64,000 nucleotides of DNA from Streptomyces caelestis (GTDB lineage: Bacteria; Actinomycetota; Actinomycetes; Streptomycetales; Streptomycetaceae). The position numbers and the translations under genes were made by a program. Numbering within the stretch: the stretch's first letter is position 1; each line of letters opens with the position of its first letter. Below, piece by piece: positions 21,954 to 30,177 of the stretch. The stretch is taken from positions 124,001-188,000 of the forward strand of contig NZ_LGCN01000251.1 in the NCBI RefSeq assembly GCF_001279005.1. The letters are read 5' to 3'. Under the pieces are notes generated by a model. That model did no database searches and was not told the DNA's origin. It saw only the letters and a program-made list of their open reading frames with translations.

Positions 21954-23345
21954 ATGAGCACCCCGCCCCACGACCTCGTCGGCGTCGGCATCGGCCCCTT
22001 CAACCTCTCCCTCGCCGCCCTCGCCCACCCCCTCCCCGGACTCCGCACCGCCTTCTACGACCAAAACCCCCACTTCACCTGGCACCCCGGCCTGCTCCTC
22101 GACGACGCCACCGTTCAGGTGCCCTTCCTCGCCGACCTCGTCACCCTCGCCGACCCCACCAGCCCCTGGACCTTCCTCAACCACCTCAGAGCCCGCGAAC
22201 GCCTCTACCCGTTCTACTTCGCCGAGCACTTCCACATCCGCCGCACCGAGTACGACGCCTACTGCCGCTGGGTCGCCGAGCACCTCCCCGCACTCCACTT
22301 CGGCCACCACGTCGACACCGTCCGCTGGAACCCCGAACGCGCCCTGTTCGAGGCCGACCTCACCCGGCTCGACCCGGACGGGCGGACCGCCCCCGCGGGC
22401 CGCGTCCACGCACGCCACCTCGTCCTCGGCGTCGGCACCGAACCCTGGGTGCCCGAGCCGCTGCGACCCCTCGCCGACGCCCCCGACGTCCCCGTCGTCC
22501 ACTCCGACGACTACCTCGCCCACCGCGACACCCTCCTCGCCGCGGGCCACGTCACCGTCGTCGGCACCGGACAGTCCGGCGCGGAGGTCTTCCTCGACCT
22601 GCTGCGCCACCGGCCCGTGGGCCGAGAACGCCTCCACTGGATCGGCCGCACCGAGGCCTTCGCCCCCATGGAGTACTCCAGACTCGGCCTGGAGCACTTC
22701 ACCCCCGACCACACCCGCTACTTCCACGCCCTGCCCGGGCCCGTCCGCGACCGGCTCGTCCCGGCCCAGTGGCAGCTCCACAAGGCCATCGACGCCGGCA
22801 CCCTCGCCGCCGTCCACGACGAGCTCTACCGGCGCACCCTGCACGGCGGCTGGCCCGACACCGTCCTCACCCCCGCCGTCCACGTCCACGCCGCCGGCCG
22901 CTTCGGCCCCGCCCGCATCGAACTCCACCTCGAACACACCGCGCAGCACACCCGCACCCGCCTCACCACCGACGCCGTCGTCCTCGCCACCGGCCACCGC
23001 GGGCGCCCCCTCGACGACCTCCTCGCGCCCCTCGCCCCCCGGCTGCGCCGCGACCACGCCGGCCGGCCCCGCGTCGACGCGCACTTCCGCCTCGACCTGG
23101 ACCCCTCGATCACCGGCAGCGTCTACGTCCAGAACGCCGAACTCCACACCCACGGAGTCGGCGCCCCCGACCTCGGTCTCGCCGCCTGGCGCAGCGCCAC
23201 GATCCTCAACCACCTCACCGGCCGCCGGGCCTACCCCCAGCCCACCCGCACCGCCTTCACCACCTTCGGCCTCCACCCCCGCACGCCACAGGTCCCGCCC
23301 GCCCGGCGAGCCGCACGACTCACCCCACCGGCGGACGGAACCTGA
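21954..23345 (+). CDS. SidA/IucD/PvdA family lysine or ornithine N-monooxygenase
   Basis: A 463-residue FAD- and NADPH-dependent N-hydroxylase of the type that makes hydroxamate building blocks from lysine, ornithine or diamines. Seen: FAD motif VGVGIGPFNLSLAA at residue 10, the signature FYDQNPHFTWHPG, VQVPFLADLVTL, an NADPH motif VTVVGTGQSGAEVF near residue 200, and VVLATGH late in the chain. GGAGGA precedes the ATG. Unlike desferrioxamine loci it has no decarboxylase, acyltransferase or synthetase beside it, and no clear iron box upstream. It may serve a distant pathway or a different N-hydroxylation. Confidence 0.9.
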   Translation: MSTPPHDLVGVGIGPFNLSLAALAHPLPGLRTAFYDQNPHFTWHPGLLLDDATVQVPFLADLVTLADPTSPWTFLNHLRARERLYPFYFAEHFHIRRTEYDAYCRWVAEHLPALHFGHHVDTVRWNPERALFEADLTRLDPDGRTAPAGRVHARHLVLGVGTEPWVPEPLRPLADAPDVPVVHSDDYLAHRDTLLAAGHVTVVGTGQSGAEVFLDLLRHRPVGRERLHWIGRTEAFAPMEYSRLGLEHFTPDHTRYFHALPGPVRDRLVPAQWQLHKAIDAGTLAAVHDELYRRTLHGGWPDTVLTPAVHVHAAGRFGPARIELHLEHTAQHTRTRLTTDAVVLATGHRGRPLDDLLAPLAPRLRRDHAGRPRVDAHFRLDLDPSITGSVYVQNAELHTHGVGAPDLGLAAWRSATILNHLTGRRAYPQPTRTAFTTFGLHPRTPQVPPARRAARLTPPADGT

Positions 23346-23371
23346 GGATCACCCGTACGGAGGAACGCCGA

Positions 23372-25177
23372 TCAGAACACCGGCGTGCCGTTCCGGGTCA
23401 GCCTCCAGCCGGCGGACGCGAAGTCCTTCGGGTTCAGCACGCCCTTCGCGGTCACCCATTCGGCGATCCGGGTCCGGATCTCCGTCGACTCCGCCCACAG
23501 CTCCTTCGCCGACGCCACGTGCGGGAACGCGCCGCCGCCGTTCGCCCGGTAGTTGTTCACCGCGAACACGAACCGCGCCGCGTCGTCCAGCGGGGCGCCG
23601 TCGAACGTGACGTTCCCGATGCGCGAACCCGCCGGCCGCGCGATGTCGATGTCGTAGGCGAGCCCCGACACGTAGTCGTAGTTGTAGTCCGGACGGCCGC
23701 CCGCGTTCGTCAGCTTCGCCACGTCCACCGGCGCACCCGCCGCCGTCTGCACGAAGTACTCCGCCGAGTACTCCAGGTACGCCCGGACCTGCGCGCCCGT
23801 CATCAGCTTCGCCACCAGCGTGTTGTCGTACACGTACAGGCTCGACAGGTCCCGGATCGTCACCTCGCCCGCCGGGATCTGGGAGGTCCTCGAGAACGGC
23901 GACGCCTGCGACAGCACCGGCAGCGACGCGTACTCGGTGCCCGCGAGGGCCGCCCTGACCACGTCCTCCTGCACCTTGGCGATGAGGTCGATGATCGGCG
24001 CGTCCTTGTAGCGCGCCTCCACCGTGGTCAGGGTCTCCGTCGCCGTGCCGACCACCTGATTGACGTACGCCACGACCACCGCGTGCTCGTCCGACAGCAG
24101 CTCGGTGATCGCCGGGTCGTCCTCCACCGTCGCCGCGTCCCGCAGCGACGCCCTCACCGACTCCACCCGCCACCGGCCCCGCTCGAAGGCCAGCTCGAAG
24201 TCGAACAGGGTCAGCCGCTCCGCGTAGCACAGCGGCTCCGACAGCACGACCTCCCTGCCGGTCTCCTCGTTGACGACCCGCAGCTCCGCGATCTCCTGGT
24301 GCGCGTGCCCGACCAGGATCGCATCGATCCCCGGCACCTGCCGCGCCACGTTCGCCGCCGCGTTCTCCACGTACGGCAGCTGGTCACCGTACGAGGACGT
24401 GCCCGACGACCCCGAGTGCGCCGACACCACCACCACGTCCGCGCCCATCGACCGCAGCTTCGGCACCCACTTCGCCGCCTGCTCCTCCAGACCCGGGAAC
24501 GTCAGCTTCCCCTGTACGTACGCCTTGTCCCAGATCGCGATACCGGGGTTGGTCAGCCCCAGCACCGCCACCTTCACCGGGGGAGCGCCCTTGACCCGGA
24601 ACGTCTTGACGAAATACGGCGGGAAGGCCGGCTTCAGCGTCCTCGCGTCCAGCGCGTTCGCGCCCAGCAGCGGGAAGTCGCACTGCTCCTCGAACTTCCG
24701 CAGCGTCTCGATGCCGTAGTTGAACTCGTGGTTGCCGAGCGCCACCGCGTCGTACCCGATGGCGTTCATCGCCTGCGCCATCGGGTGCACCGGACCGCCC
24801 GCGGCGGTGATCGGGTCCACCTTCGCGAAGTAGTACGTCAGCGGGGTGCCCTGGATGGTGTCGCCCGCGTCCAGCAGCAGTGTGTTGCCCCGGCCCTTCT
24901 CCTCGCGCACCTGGTCCACCAGCGTCGACACCCGCGCCAGACCCTGCGCGTTGCCGGCCGCGTCCGCGTACTCCGCGTCCTTGAAGTAGTCCCAGTTGAA
25001 GACGTGACCGTGCAGGTCGGTCGTGCCCATCACCGTCAGCGCGTACCGCTTCACCGGCTTCCTCCCCCGCCCCGCCCCGGCCGCCTCGGCCGCGGGGACC
25101 GCCGCCGTGCCCGTCAGCGCCACCCCCGCCCCCGTCACGGCGGACCTCTTCAGAAACTTCCGGCGGTTCAACGGCAT
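23372..25177 (-). CDS. Tat-exported bifunctional metallophosphatase/5'-nucleotidase
   Basis: A 601-residue secreted nucleotidase that releases phosphate from nucleotides or 2',3'-cyclic nucleotides. The N-terminus is a twin-arginine signal (NRRKFLKRSAVTGAGVALTG) ending near AEAAG. The calcineurin-like metal site is seen in TTDLHGH, LDAGDTIQG, LGNHEFNYG, SAHSGSSG and GHAHQEI. The C-terminal 5'-nucleotidase domain (from about residue 350) has the substrate loops NNYRANGGG and YDNTLV. The ATG at 25177 follows GGAGAG. It is convergent with the monooxygenase gene and divergent from the SIMPL gene. A phosphate-scavenging role is inferred from the family. Confidence 0.94.
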   Translation of the reverse strand: MPLNRRKFLKRSAVTGAGVALTGTAAVPAAEAAGAGRGRKPVKRYALTVMGTTDLHGHVFNWDYFKDAEYADAAGNAQGLARVSTLVDQVREEKGRGNTLLLDAGDTIQGTPLTYYFAKVDPITAAGGPVHPMAQAMNAIGYDAVALGNHEFNYGIETLRKFEEQCDFPLLGANALDARTLKPAFPPYFVKTFRVKGAPPVKVAVLGLTNPGIAIWDKAYVQGKLTFPGLEEQAAKWVPKLRSMGADVVVVSAHSGSSGTSSYGDQLPYVENAAANVARQVPGIDAILVGHAHQEIAELRVVNEETGREVVLSEPLCYAERLTLFDFELAFERGRWRVESVRASLRDAATVEDDPAITELLSDEHAVVVAYVNQVVGTATETLTTVEARYKDAPIIDLIAKVQEDVVRAALAGTEYASLPVLSQASPFSRTSQIPAGEVTIRDLSSLYVYDNTLVAKLMTGAQVRAYLEYSAEYFVQTAAGAPVDVAKLTNAGGRPDYNYDYVSGLAYDIDIARPAGSRIGNVTFDGAPLDDAARFVFAVNNYRANGGGAFPHVASAKELWAESTEIRTRIAEWVTAKGVLNPKDFASAGWRLTRNGTPVF

Positions 25178-25330
25178 GTCAGGCTCTCCTCGGACAACAA
25201 CGGAACAACGCGCGTAGATTCGCCCGATGATTCTGACCTGAACACGCCCATCCGGAACAGCCCCCACAGGTTGCGATCCGATGTCCGGGAGACGCCCCGC
25301 GCCCGCACGACCGGTGACACAGTGGGACGT

Positions 25331-26017
25331 ATGACCACCCCTCACCCGTACGGCACCCCCGGCGCACCCCACCTCGCCGTCCGCGGCGAGGCCCACCTCG
25401 AAACCGCCCCCGACCTCGCCCGCATCGCCGTCACCCTCACCGCCCGCGGCCGCGACCGGCGCACCACCCTCGACGACCTCACCCGCCGCAACGCGCACGC
25501 CCTCGACCTGCTCAAGTCCTACGGCGACGCCGTCGAGCACCTCGAAACCGGCGCCCTCACCGTCACCCCGGAACTCAGCCCCCACGGCCGCGGCGAGCGG
25601 ATCCGCGCCCACCACGGCACCGCCCACCTCACCGCCGACCTGGGCGACTTCACCGCCCTCGGCGCACTCGTCACCCGCCTGGCCGATCTCGACCTCACCC
25701 GTGTCGACGGCCCCCTGTGGATCCTCCGCCCGGATTCCCCCGCCCACCGTGAGGCGCGACGGCAGGCGGTCCACGACGCCCTCCGGCGCGCCCGCGAATA
25801 CGCCGAGGCGCTCGGCACCACCCTCACCGCCCTCATCGAACTCACCGACACCGGAACGGGAACCGGGCACCCCGACCCCTTCGCCCGCACCCGCTCCACG
25901 GCGTTCGCCGTGGCCACCGAGGACGCCCCGCCCCCGCCCCTCGACCTCGAACCCCGGCGGCAGCACGTCCACGCCGAGGTCGACGCCCGCTTCACCCTCC
26001 AGCCGCCCCGTCTGTAG
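25331..26017 (+). CDS. SIMPL domain (DUF541) protein
   Basis: A 228-residue protein with the SIMPL/DUF541 fold: an early VRGEAHLETAPDLARIAVTLTA, and REARRQAVHDALRRAREYAEALG as the conserved helix near residue 145. Related bacterial proteins form periplasmic or cytoplasmic oligomers (BP26, YggE) linked to oxidative stress. No signal peptide is seen here, so it is probably cytoplasmic. The ATG has no Shine-Dalgarno sequence, and a CACAGT hexamer lies eight bases upstream, so it may be leaderless. Function in Streptomyces unknown. Confidence 0.85.
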   Translation: MTTPHPYGTPGAPHLAVRGEAHLETAPDLARIAVTLTARGRDRRTTLDDLTRRNAHALDLLKSYGDAVEHLETGALTVTPELSPHGRGERIRAHHGTAHLTADLGDFTALGALVTRLADLDLTRVDGPLWILRPDSPAHREARRQAVHDALRRAREYAEALGTTLTALIELTDTGTGTGHPDPFARTRSTAFAVATEDAPPPPLDLEPRRQHVHAEVDARFTLQPPRL

Positions 26018-26150
26018 AACCGACGTTCGAACGCTCGCCGGAGTGGCCTGGTCCACCCTTCGGCACTTGCCAACAACCCTTCACCCGCAAGCCGTTGAGC
26101 CGTCATGTGCCACCGGATCACTACCGGCGGGTAAGCCCTAGGCTCGATCC

Positions 26151-27587
26151 ATGCGCCGAGCGAAAATCGTCTGCACACTGGGCCCCGCCACCGACTCGTA
26201 CGACCGGATCAAAGCCCTGGTCGACGCCGGAATGGACGTCGCCCGACTCAACCTCAGTCACGGCGAACACGCCGAGCACGAGGAGCGCTACCGACGGGTG
26301 CGCAAGGCCGCCGACGAAACAGGCCGCAGCGTCGGCCTCCTCGCCGACCTCCAAGGCCCGAAGATCCGCCTCGGCCGCTTCACCGAAGGCCCCGTCCTCC
26401 TCGAACGCGGGGACACCTTCACCATCACCGTCGAAGAGGGCGCCGAGGGCGACCGCGACCTCTGCGGCACCACCCACGCCGGCCTCACCGACGACGTCAC
26501 CCCCGGCGAACGCATCCTCGTCGACGACGGCAGGGTCACCCTCGAAGTCACCGCCGTCGACGGCCCCCACGTCCGCACCACCGTCCTCGAAGGCGGCATG
26601 GTCTCCGACCACAAGGGCCTCAACCTCCCCGGCGTCGCCGTCTCCGTCCCCGCCCTCTCCAAGAAGGACGAGGACGACCTGCGCTGGGCGCTGCGCACCG
26701 GCTTCGACGTCGTCGCCCTCTCCTTCGTCCGCAGCGGACGCGACATCAAGGACGTCCACCGCATCATGGACGAGGAGGGCCGCCGCCTCCCCGTCATCGC
26801 CAAGATCGAAAAGCCCCAGGCCGTCGAGAACATCGACGACATCGTCGCCGCCTTCGACGGCATCATGGTCGCCCGCGGCGACCTCGGCGTCGAAATGCCC
26901 CTCGAACAGGTGCCCATCGTCCAGAAACGCGCGATCACCCTCGCCAAGCGCAACGCCAAACCGGTCATCGTCGCCACCCAGATGCTCGACTCGATGATCG
27001 ACAACGCCCGCCCCACCCGCGCGGAGGCCTCCGACGTCGCCAACGCCGTCATCGACGGCACCGACGCCGTCATGCTCTCCGGCGAGACCAGCGTCGGCAA
27101 GCACGCCGTCGAGACGGTGCGCACCATGGCCCGCATCGTGGAGGCCGCCGAGGAGGACATCCTCGCCAAGGGCCTCCCGCCCCTCACCGAACGCAACAAG
27201 CCCCGCACCCAGGGCGGCGCGGTCGCCCGTGCCGCGGCGGAGATGGGCGACTTCCTCGGCGCCCGCTTCCTGGTCGCCTTCACCCAGTCCGGCGACACCG
27301 CCCGCCGCCTCTCCCGCTACCGCAGCCCCATCCCCCTCCTCGCCTTCACCCCCGACCCGGCCACCCGCTCCCTGCTCAGCCTCACCTGGGGCGTCGAGAC
27401 CTTCCTCGGCCCCCACGTGGACACGACGGACGCGATGGTCGCCCAGGTCGACGAGCTGCTCCTGAAGTACGCCCGCTGCGAGAAGGGCGACACGGTGGTG
27501 ATCACGGCGGGCTCCCCGCCGGGGGTCTCCGGCTCGACGAACATGGTCCGCGTCCACCACATCGGCGAGGACGACAGCCCCAGGTAG
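26151..27587 (+). CDS. pyk: Pyruvate kinase
   Basis: A 478-residue pyruvate kinase, converting phosphoenolpyruvate and ADP to pyruvate and ATP in the last step of glycolysis. It has the N-terminal RRAKIVCTLGPATDS, the active-site VIAKIEKPQAVENID and MVARGDLGVEMP, the RPTRAEASDVANAVIDGTD helix, and the C-terminal allosteric domain with FTQSGDTARRLS. No ribosome-binding site precedes the ATG. A TAGGCT hexamer (26139-26144) ends six bases before it, pointing to a leaderless mRNA. A hairpin terminator follows. Streptomyces usually has two pyruvate kinases; I cannot say from one window whether this is the major one. Confidence 0.96.
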   Translation: MRRAKIVCTLGPATDSYDRIKALVDAGMDVARLNLSHGEHAEHEERYRRVRKAADETGRSVGLLADLQGPKIRLGRFTEGPVLLERGDTFTITVEEGAEGDRDLCGTTHAGLTDDVTPGERILVDDGRVTLEVTAVDGPHVRTTVLEGGMVSDHKGLNLPGVAVSVPALSKKDEDDLRWALRTGFDVVALSFVRSGRDIKDVHRIMDEEGRRLPVIAKIEKPQAVENIDDIVAAFDGIMVARGDLGVEMPLEQVPIVQKRAITLAKRNAKPVIVATQMLDSMIDNARPTRAEASDVANAVIDGTDAVMLSGETSVGKHAVETVRTMARIVEAAEEDILAKGLPPLTERNKPRTQGGAVARAAAEMGDFLGARFLVAFTQSGDTARRLSRYRSPIPLLAFTPDPATRSLLSLTWGVETFLGPHVDTTDAMVAQVDELLLKYARCEKGDTVVITAGSPPGVSGSTNMVRVHHIGEDDSPR

Positions 27588-27625
27588 CCGGGCGGCCGGG
27601 GCGCGCAAGCGGGACGGGCGGAAAA

Positions 27626-27658
27626 GGCGGATGTTCACCGGAAAGGCGGACATCCGCC
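27626..27658 (+). terminator. Hairpin terminator after pyk
   Basis: GGCGGATGT at 27626-27634 pairs with ACATCCGCC at 27650-27658 over a 15-base loop, 38 bases after the pyk stop and before the antisense tRNA. Confidence 0.6.
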
Positions 27659-27690
27659 CTCAAATGGCGACCTTGGATATCAAGGAAAAG

Positions 27691-27763
27691 TACCCCGGGT
27701 CGGATTCGAACCGACGCTGGATGGTGTTTGAGACCATTGCCTCTACCGCTGGGCTACCGGGGC
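27691..27763 (-). tRNA. tRNA with Leu anticodon CAA but short (class I) variable loop
   Basis: A 73-base cloverleaf on the minus strand. The acceptor stem is seven pairs with a G1-U72 wobble. The D-arm has a GCC/GGC stem with the usual GG and TA bases in the loop. The anticodon stem ATGGT/ACCAT encloses CTCAAAC, giving anticodon CAA (27730-27728), which reads UUG. The variable loop is only about five bases, and the T-arm is GTCGG/CCGAC with loop TTCGAAT. A73 is present, and no CCA is encoded. Bacterial tRNA-Leu normally has a long variable arm, so identity by anticodon alone is uncertain. A CTTTTCC run follows the 3' end. Confidence 0.85.
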
Positions 27764-27867
27764 GCCCTGTAAAACAAAGGTCGACGGTCACCCGCCGTGC
27801 CCCCACCTTATCGCAGCTGGGTACGCTCTTGTCAGCAGTACCGGCCTGCCCCGAACGAGGAGCCCAC

Positions 27868-28524
27868 GTGACCGCCCCCGAGTCGCCCCAGCCCGCAGAC
27901 GTGCCCGACGACGACAAGTCGCACGTGCCTCCGATGACGACCCGTGTCGTGATCGCCGAGGACGAGGCGCTGATCCGGCTCGATCTCAAAGAGATGCTGG
28001 AGGAGGAGGGGTACTCCGTCGTCGGTGAGGCCGGTGACGGTGAGCAGGCCGTGGAGCTGGCGCGCGAGCACCGGCCCGACCTGGTGATCCTCGATGTGAA
28101 GATGCCGAAGCTGGACGGTATCTCCGCGGCGGAGAAGATCGCGGAGGAGAGCATCGCCCCGGTGCTGATGCTGACCGCGTTCTCGCAGCGCGACCTGGTG
28201 GAGCGGGCGCGGGACGCGGGTGCGATGGCGTACCTGGTGAAGCCGTTCAGCAAGAGCGACGTGGTGCCCGCGATCGAGATGGCGGTGTCGCGGTTCACGG
28301 AGCTGAAGGAGCTGGAGCGCGAGGTCGCGGACCTGAGCCTGCGGCTGGAGACGCGGAAGCTGGTGGACCGGGCGAAGTCGGTGCTGCAGACGCAGTACGG
28401 GCTGACGGAGCCGGCGGCGTTCCGGTGGATCCAGAAGACGTCGATGGACCGGCGGATGTCGATGCAGCAGGTGGCGCAGGCGGTCATCGACGACGCCGAG
28501 GAGAAGAAGGCGTCGAAGGGCTAG
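27868..28524 (+). CDS. ANTAR-domain response regulator (PdtaR type)
   Basis: A 218-residue two-domain regulator. The receiver domain (residues about 25-145) has acidic pocket IAEDEALI, phospho-acceptor Asp near 76 in VILDVKMPK, the Thr in LTAFS and the Lys in LVKPFSK. After a coiled coil comes a C-terminal ANTAR RNA-binding domain (RKLVDRAKSVLQTQYGLTE, then AFRWIQKTSMDRRMSMQQVA). ANTAR domains bind paired hexaloop hairpins in nascent RNA and act by antitermination or, in the mycobacterial homologue PdtaR, at translation. The GTG at 27868 follows CGAGGAG. No kinase is adjacent. It shares a terminator with the convergent liv operon. Confidence 0.95.
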   Translation: MTAPESPQPADVPDDDKSHVPPMTTRVVIAEDEALIRLDLKEMLEEEGYSVVGEAGDGEQAVELAREHRPDLVILDVKMPKLDGISAAEKIAEESIAPVLMLTAFSQRDLVERARDAGAMAYLVKPFSKSDVVPAIEMAVSRFTELKELEREVADLSLRLETRKLVDRAKSVLQTQYGLTEPAAFRWIQKTSMDRRMSMQQVAQAVIDDAEEKKASKG

Positions 28525-28545
28525 TTCCCGCCCGGCGGACGGCGA

Positions 28546-28584
28546 GAGGCCCGCGCCCCCTGCACGGCAGGGGGCGCGGGCCTC
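28546..28584. terminator. Bidirectional terminator between the ANTAR regulator and livF
   Basis: A perfect 17-base-pair stem (28546-28562 with 28568-28584) over a five-base loop CACGG, centred between the two convergent stop codons. It can serve both strands. Confidence 0.85.
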
Positions 28585-28594
28585 GTCATGCGGC

Positions 28595-29311
28595 TCAGTC
28601 CTCGCCGAGGTAGGCCTTGCGGACGGACTCGTCGTGGAGGAGGTCCCGTCCGGTGCCGGAGAGGACGATCTTGCCGACCTCCATGACGTGACCGTGGTCG
28701 GCCAGGGAGAGGGCGGCCTGGGCGTTCTGCTCGATGAGCAGGATGGTGGTGCCCTGGGACTTCAGTTCGGCGATGGTCGCCATGATCTTCTGCATCATGA
28801 TCGGTGAGAGGCCCATGGAGGGTTCGTCGAGCATGAGCAGTTTGGGCCGGGACATCAGGGCCCTTCCCATGGCGAGCATCTGCTGCTCGCCGCCGGAGAG
28901 GGTGCCCGCGGCCTGCTTGCTGCGTTCCCCGAGGATGGGGAAGAGGTCGTAGGCGCGTTTGATGTCCTTCTCGATGCCTTCCTTGTCGCTGCGGAGGTAG
29001 GCGCCGAGGCGGAGGTTGTCCTCGATGGTCATGCGGGGGAAGATGTGCCGCCCCTCGGGGGAGTGGGCGAGTCCCAGGGACACGATCTTGTGCGCCGGGA
29101 TCTTCTTCAGCGACTGGCCGTCGAAGGTGATCCGGCCGGAGAGCGGCTGGAGCAGCCCGGACAGGGTCCGGAGCGTGGTGGTCTTGCCGGCGCCGTTGGT
29201 GCCGATGAGGGTGACGACCTCGCCCGCGTCGACCTTGAACGAGATGCCCTTGACGGCCTCGATCTTGCCGTAGGCGACCCTGAGGTCCTCGACCTCCAGC
29301 AGTGCGGTCAC
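28595..29311 (-). CDS. livF: Branched-chain amino-acid ABC transporter, ATP-binding protein LivF
   Basis: A 238-residue ABC ATPase energising uptake of leucine, isoleucine and valine. Walker A is GTNGAGKTT, the signature LSGGEQQMLAMGRAL, Walker B LLMLDEPS, and the switch His lies after LLIEQNAQ. Length and C-terminus (VRKAYLGED) are typical of LivF. The start is GTG at 29311, in a GTGA overlap with the livG stop. Last gene of the liv operon, followed by the shared terminator. Confidence 0.95.
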   Translation of the reverse strand: MTALLEVEDLRVAYGKIEAVKGISFKVDAGEVVTLIGTNGAGKTTTLRTLSGLLQPLSGRITFDGQSLKKIPAHKIVSLGLAHSPEGRHIFPRMTIEDNLRLGAYLRSDKEGIEKDIKRAYDLFPILGERSKQAAGTLSGGEQQMLAMGRALMSRPKLLMLDEPSMGLSPIMMQKIMATIAELKSQGTTILLIEQNAQAALSLADHGHVMEVGKIVLSGTGRDLLHDESVRKAYLGED

Positions 29312-30177
29312 TTGTCGTCCCCTTCTGTGGTGCTGTGCGCCTCGGCGGCTTCGACCTCGGCGGCTTCCTCCTGGCCGGGGGCGCCTTCGAAGGGGGTGCC
29401 GAGGTAGGCGGCGATGACGCGTTCGTCGGCCTGGACCACTTCGGCGGGTCCTTCGACGATCTTCTCGCCCTGGACGAGGACGGCCACCCGGTCGCAGAGG
29501 TTCATGATGAACCGGATGTCGTGCTCGATGACGAGTACGGCGATGCCCTGGTCGCGGATGGCGAAGATGAGCTCTTCGGCCGCGCGGGTCTCCTGCGGGT
29601 TCATGCCCGCGGTGGGCTCGTCCAGGAGGAGCAGGCCCGGTTCGCTGGCGAGGGCGCGGGCGATTTCGAGCTTGCGCTGTTCGCCGTAGGGCAGGTTGCG
29701 GGCGAGGTGGTCGGCCTTGGCGGCGAGGCCGGTGAACTCCAGGAGTTCCATGGCCCGTTCGCGGGAGGCTTCTTCGGCCTTCTTGAAGCCGGGCAGGCGC
29801 AGCAGGGCGGACCAGAGGCCCTCCTTGGTGCGGGTGTGCCGGCCGACGAGCACGTTCTCCAGGACGGTCATGTTGGCGAAGAGCCGGATGTTCTGGAAGG
29901 TGCGCGCGATGCCGGCCTGGGTGACCAGGTGCGGCTTGGGCGGCAGGACGGTGCCCTTGTAGGAGACCTTGCCCTCGGTGGGGACGTACAGGCCGGTGAG
30001 GCAGTTGAAGAAGGTGGTCTTGCCGGCGCCGTTGGGTCCGATGAGGCCGACGATCTCGCCGCTGTTGACGGTGAGGTCGACGGAGCGCACCGCGGTGAGG
30101 CCGCCGAAGCGCATGGTGACGTCGGTGGCGTCGAGGACGGTCGTGGTGGTGGGTGCGGTGGTGGTCATGGTGGTCAC
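29308..30177 (-). CDS. livG: Branched-chain amino-acid ABC transporter, ATP-binding protein LivG
   Basis: A 289-residue ABC ATPase with Walker A GPNGAGKTT, the LivG-type ITRTFQN region (here GIARTFQNIRLF), signature LPYGEQRKLEIARAL and Walker B LLLLDEPTAGMNP. The C-terminus has an acidic Glu/Ala-rich tail of about 25 residues beyond the usual AYLG end. GTG 30177 is taken as start because it forms a GTGA overlap with the livM stop. An ATG nine bases downstream is an alternative that leaves a better-spaced AGGGG site. Confidence 0.93.
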   Translation of the reverse strand: MTTMTTTAPTTTTVLDATDVTMRFGGLTAVRSVDLTVNSGEIVGLIGPNGAGKTTFFNCLTGLYVPTEGKVSYKGTVLPPKPHLVTQAGIARTFQNIRLFANMTVLENVLVGRHTRTKEGLWSALLRLPGFKKAEEASRERAMELLEFTGLAAKADHLARNLPYGEQRKLEIARALASEPGLLLLDEPTAGMNPQETRAAEELIFAIRDQGIAVLVIEHDIRFIMNLCDRVAVLVQGEKIVEGPAEVVQADERVIAAYLGTPFEGAPGQEEAAEVEAAEAHSTTEGDDK

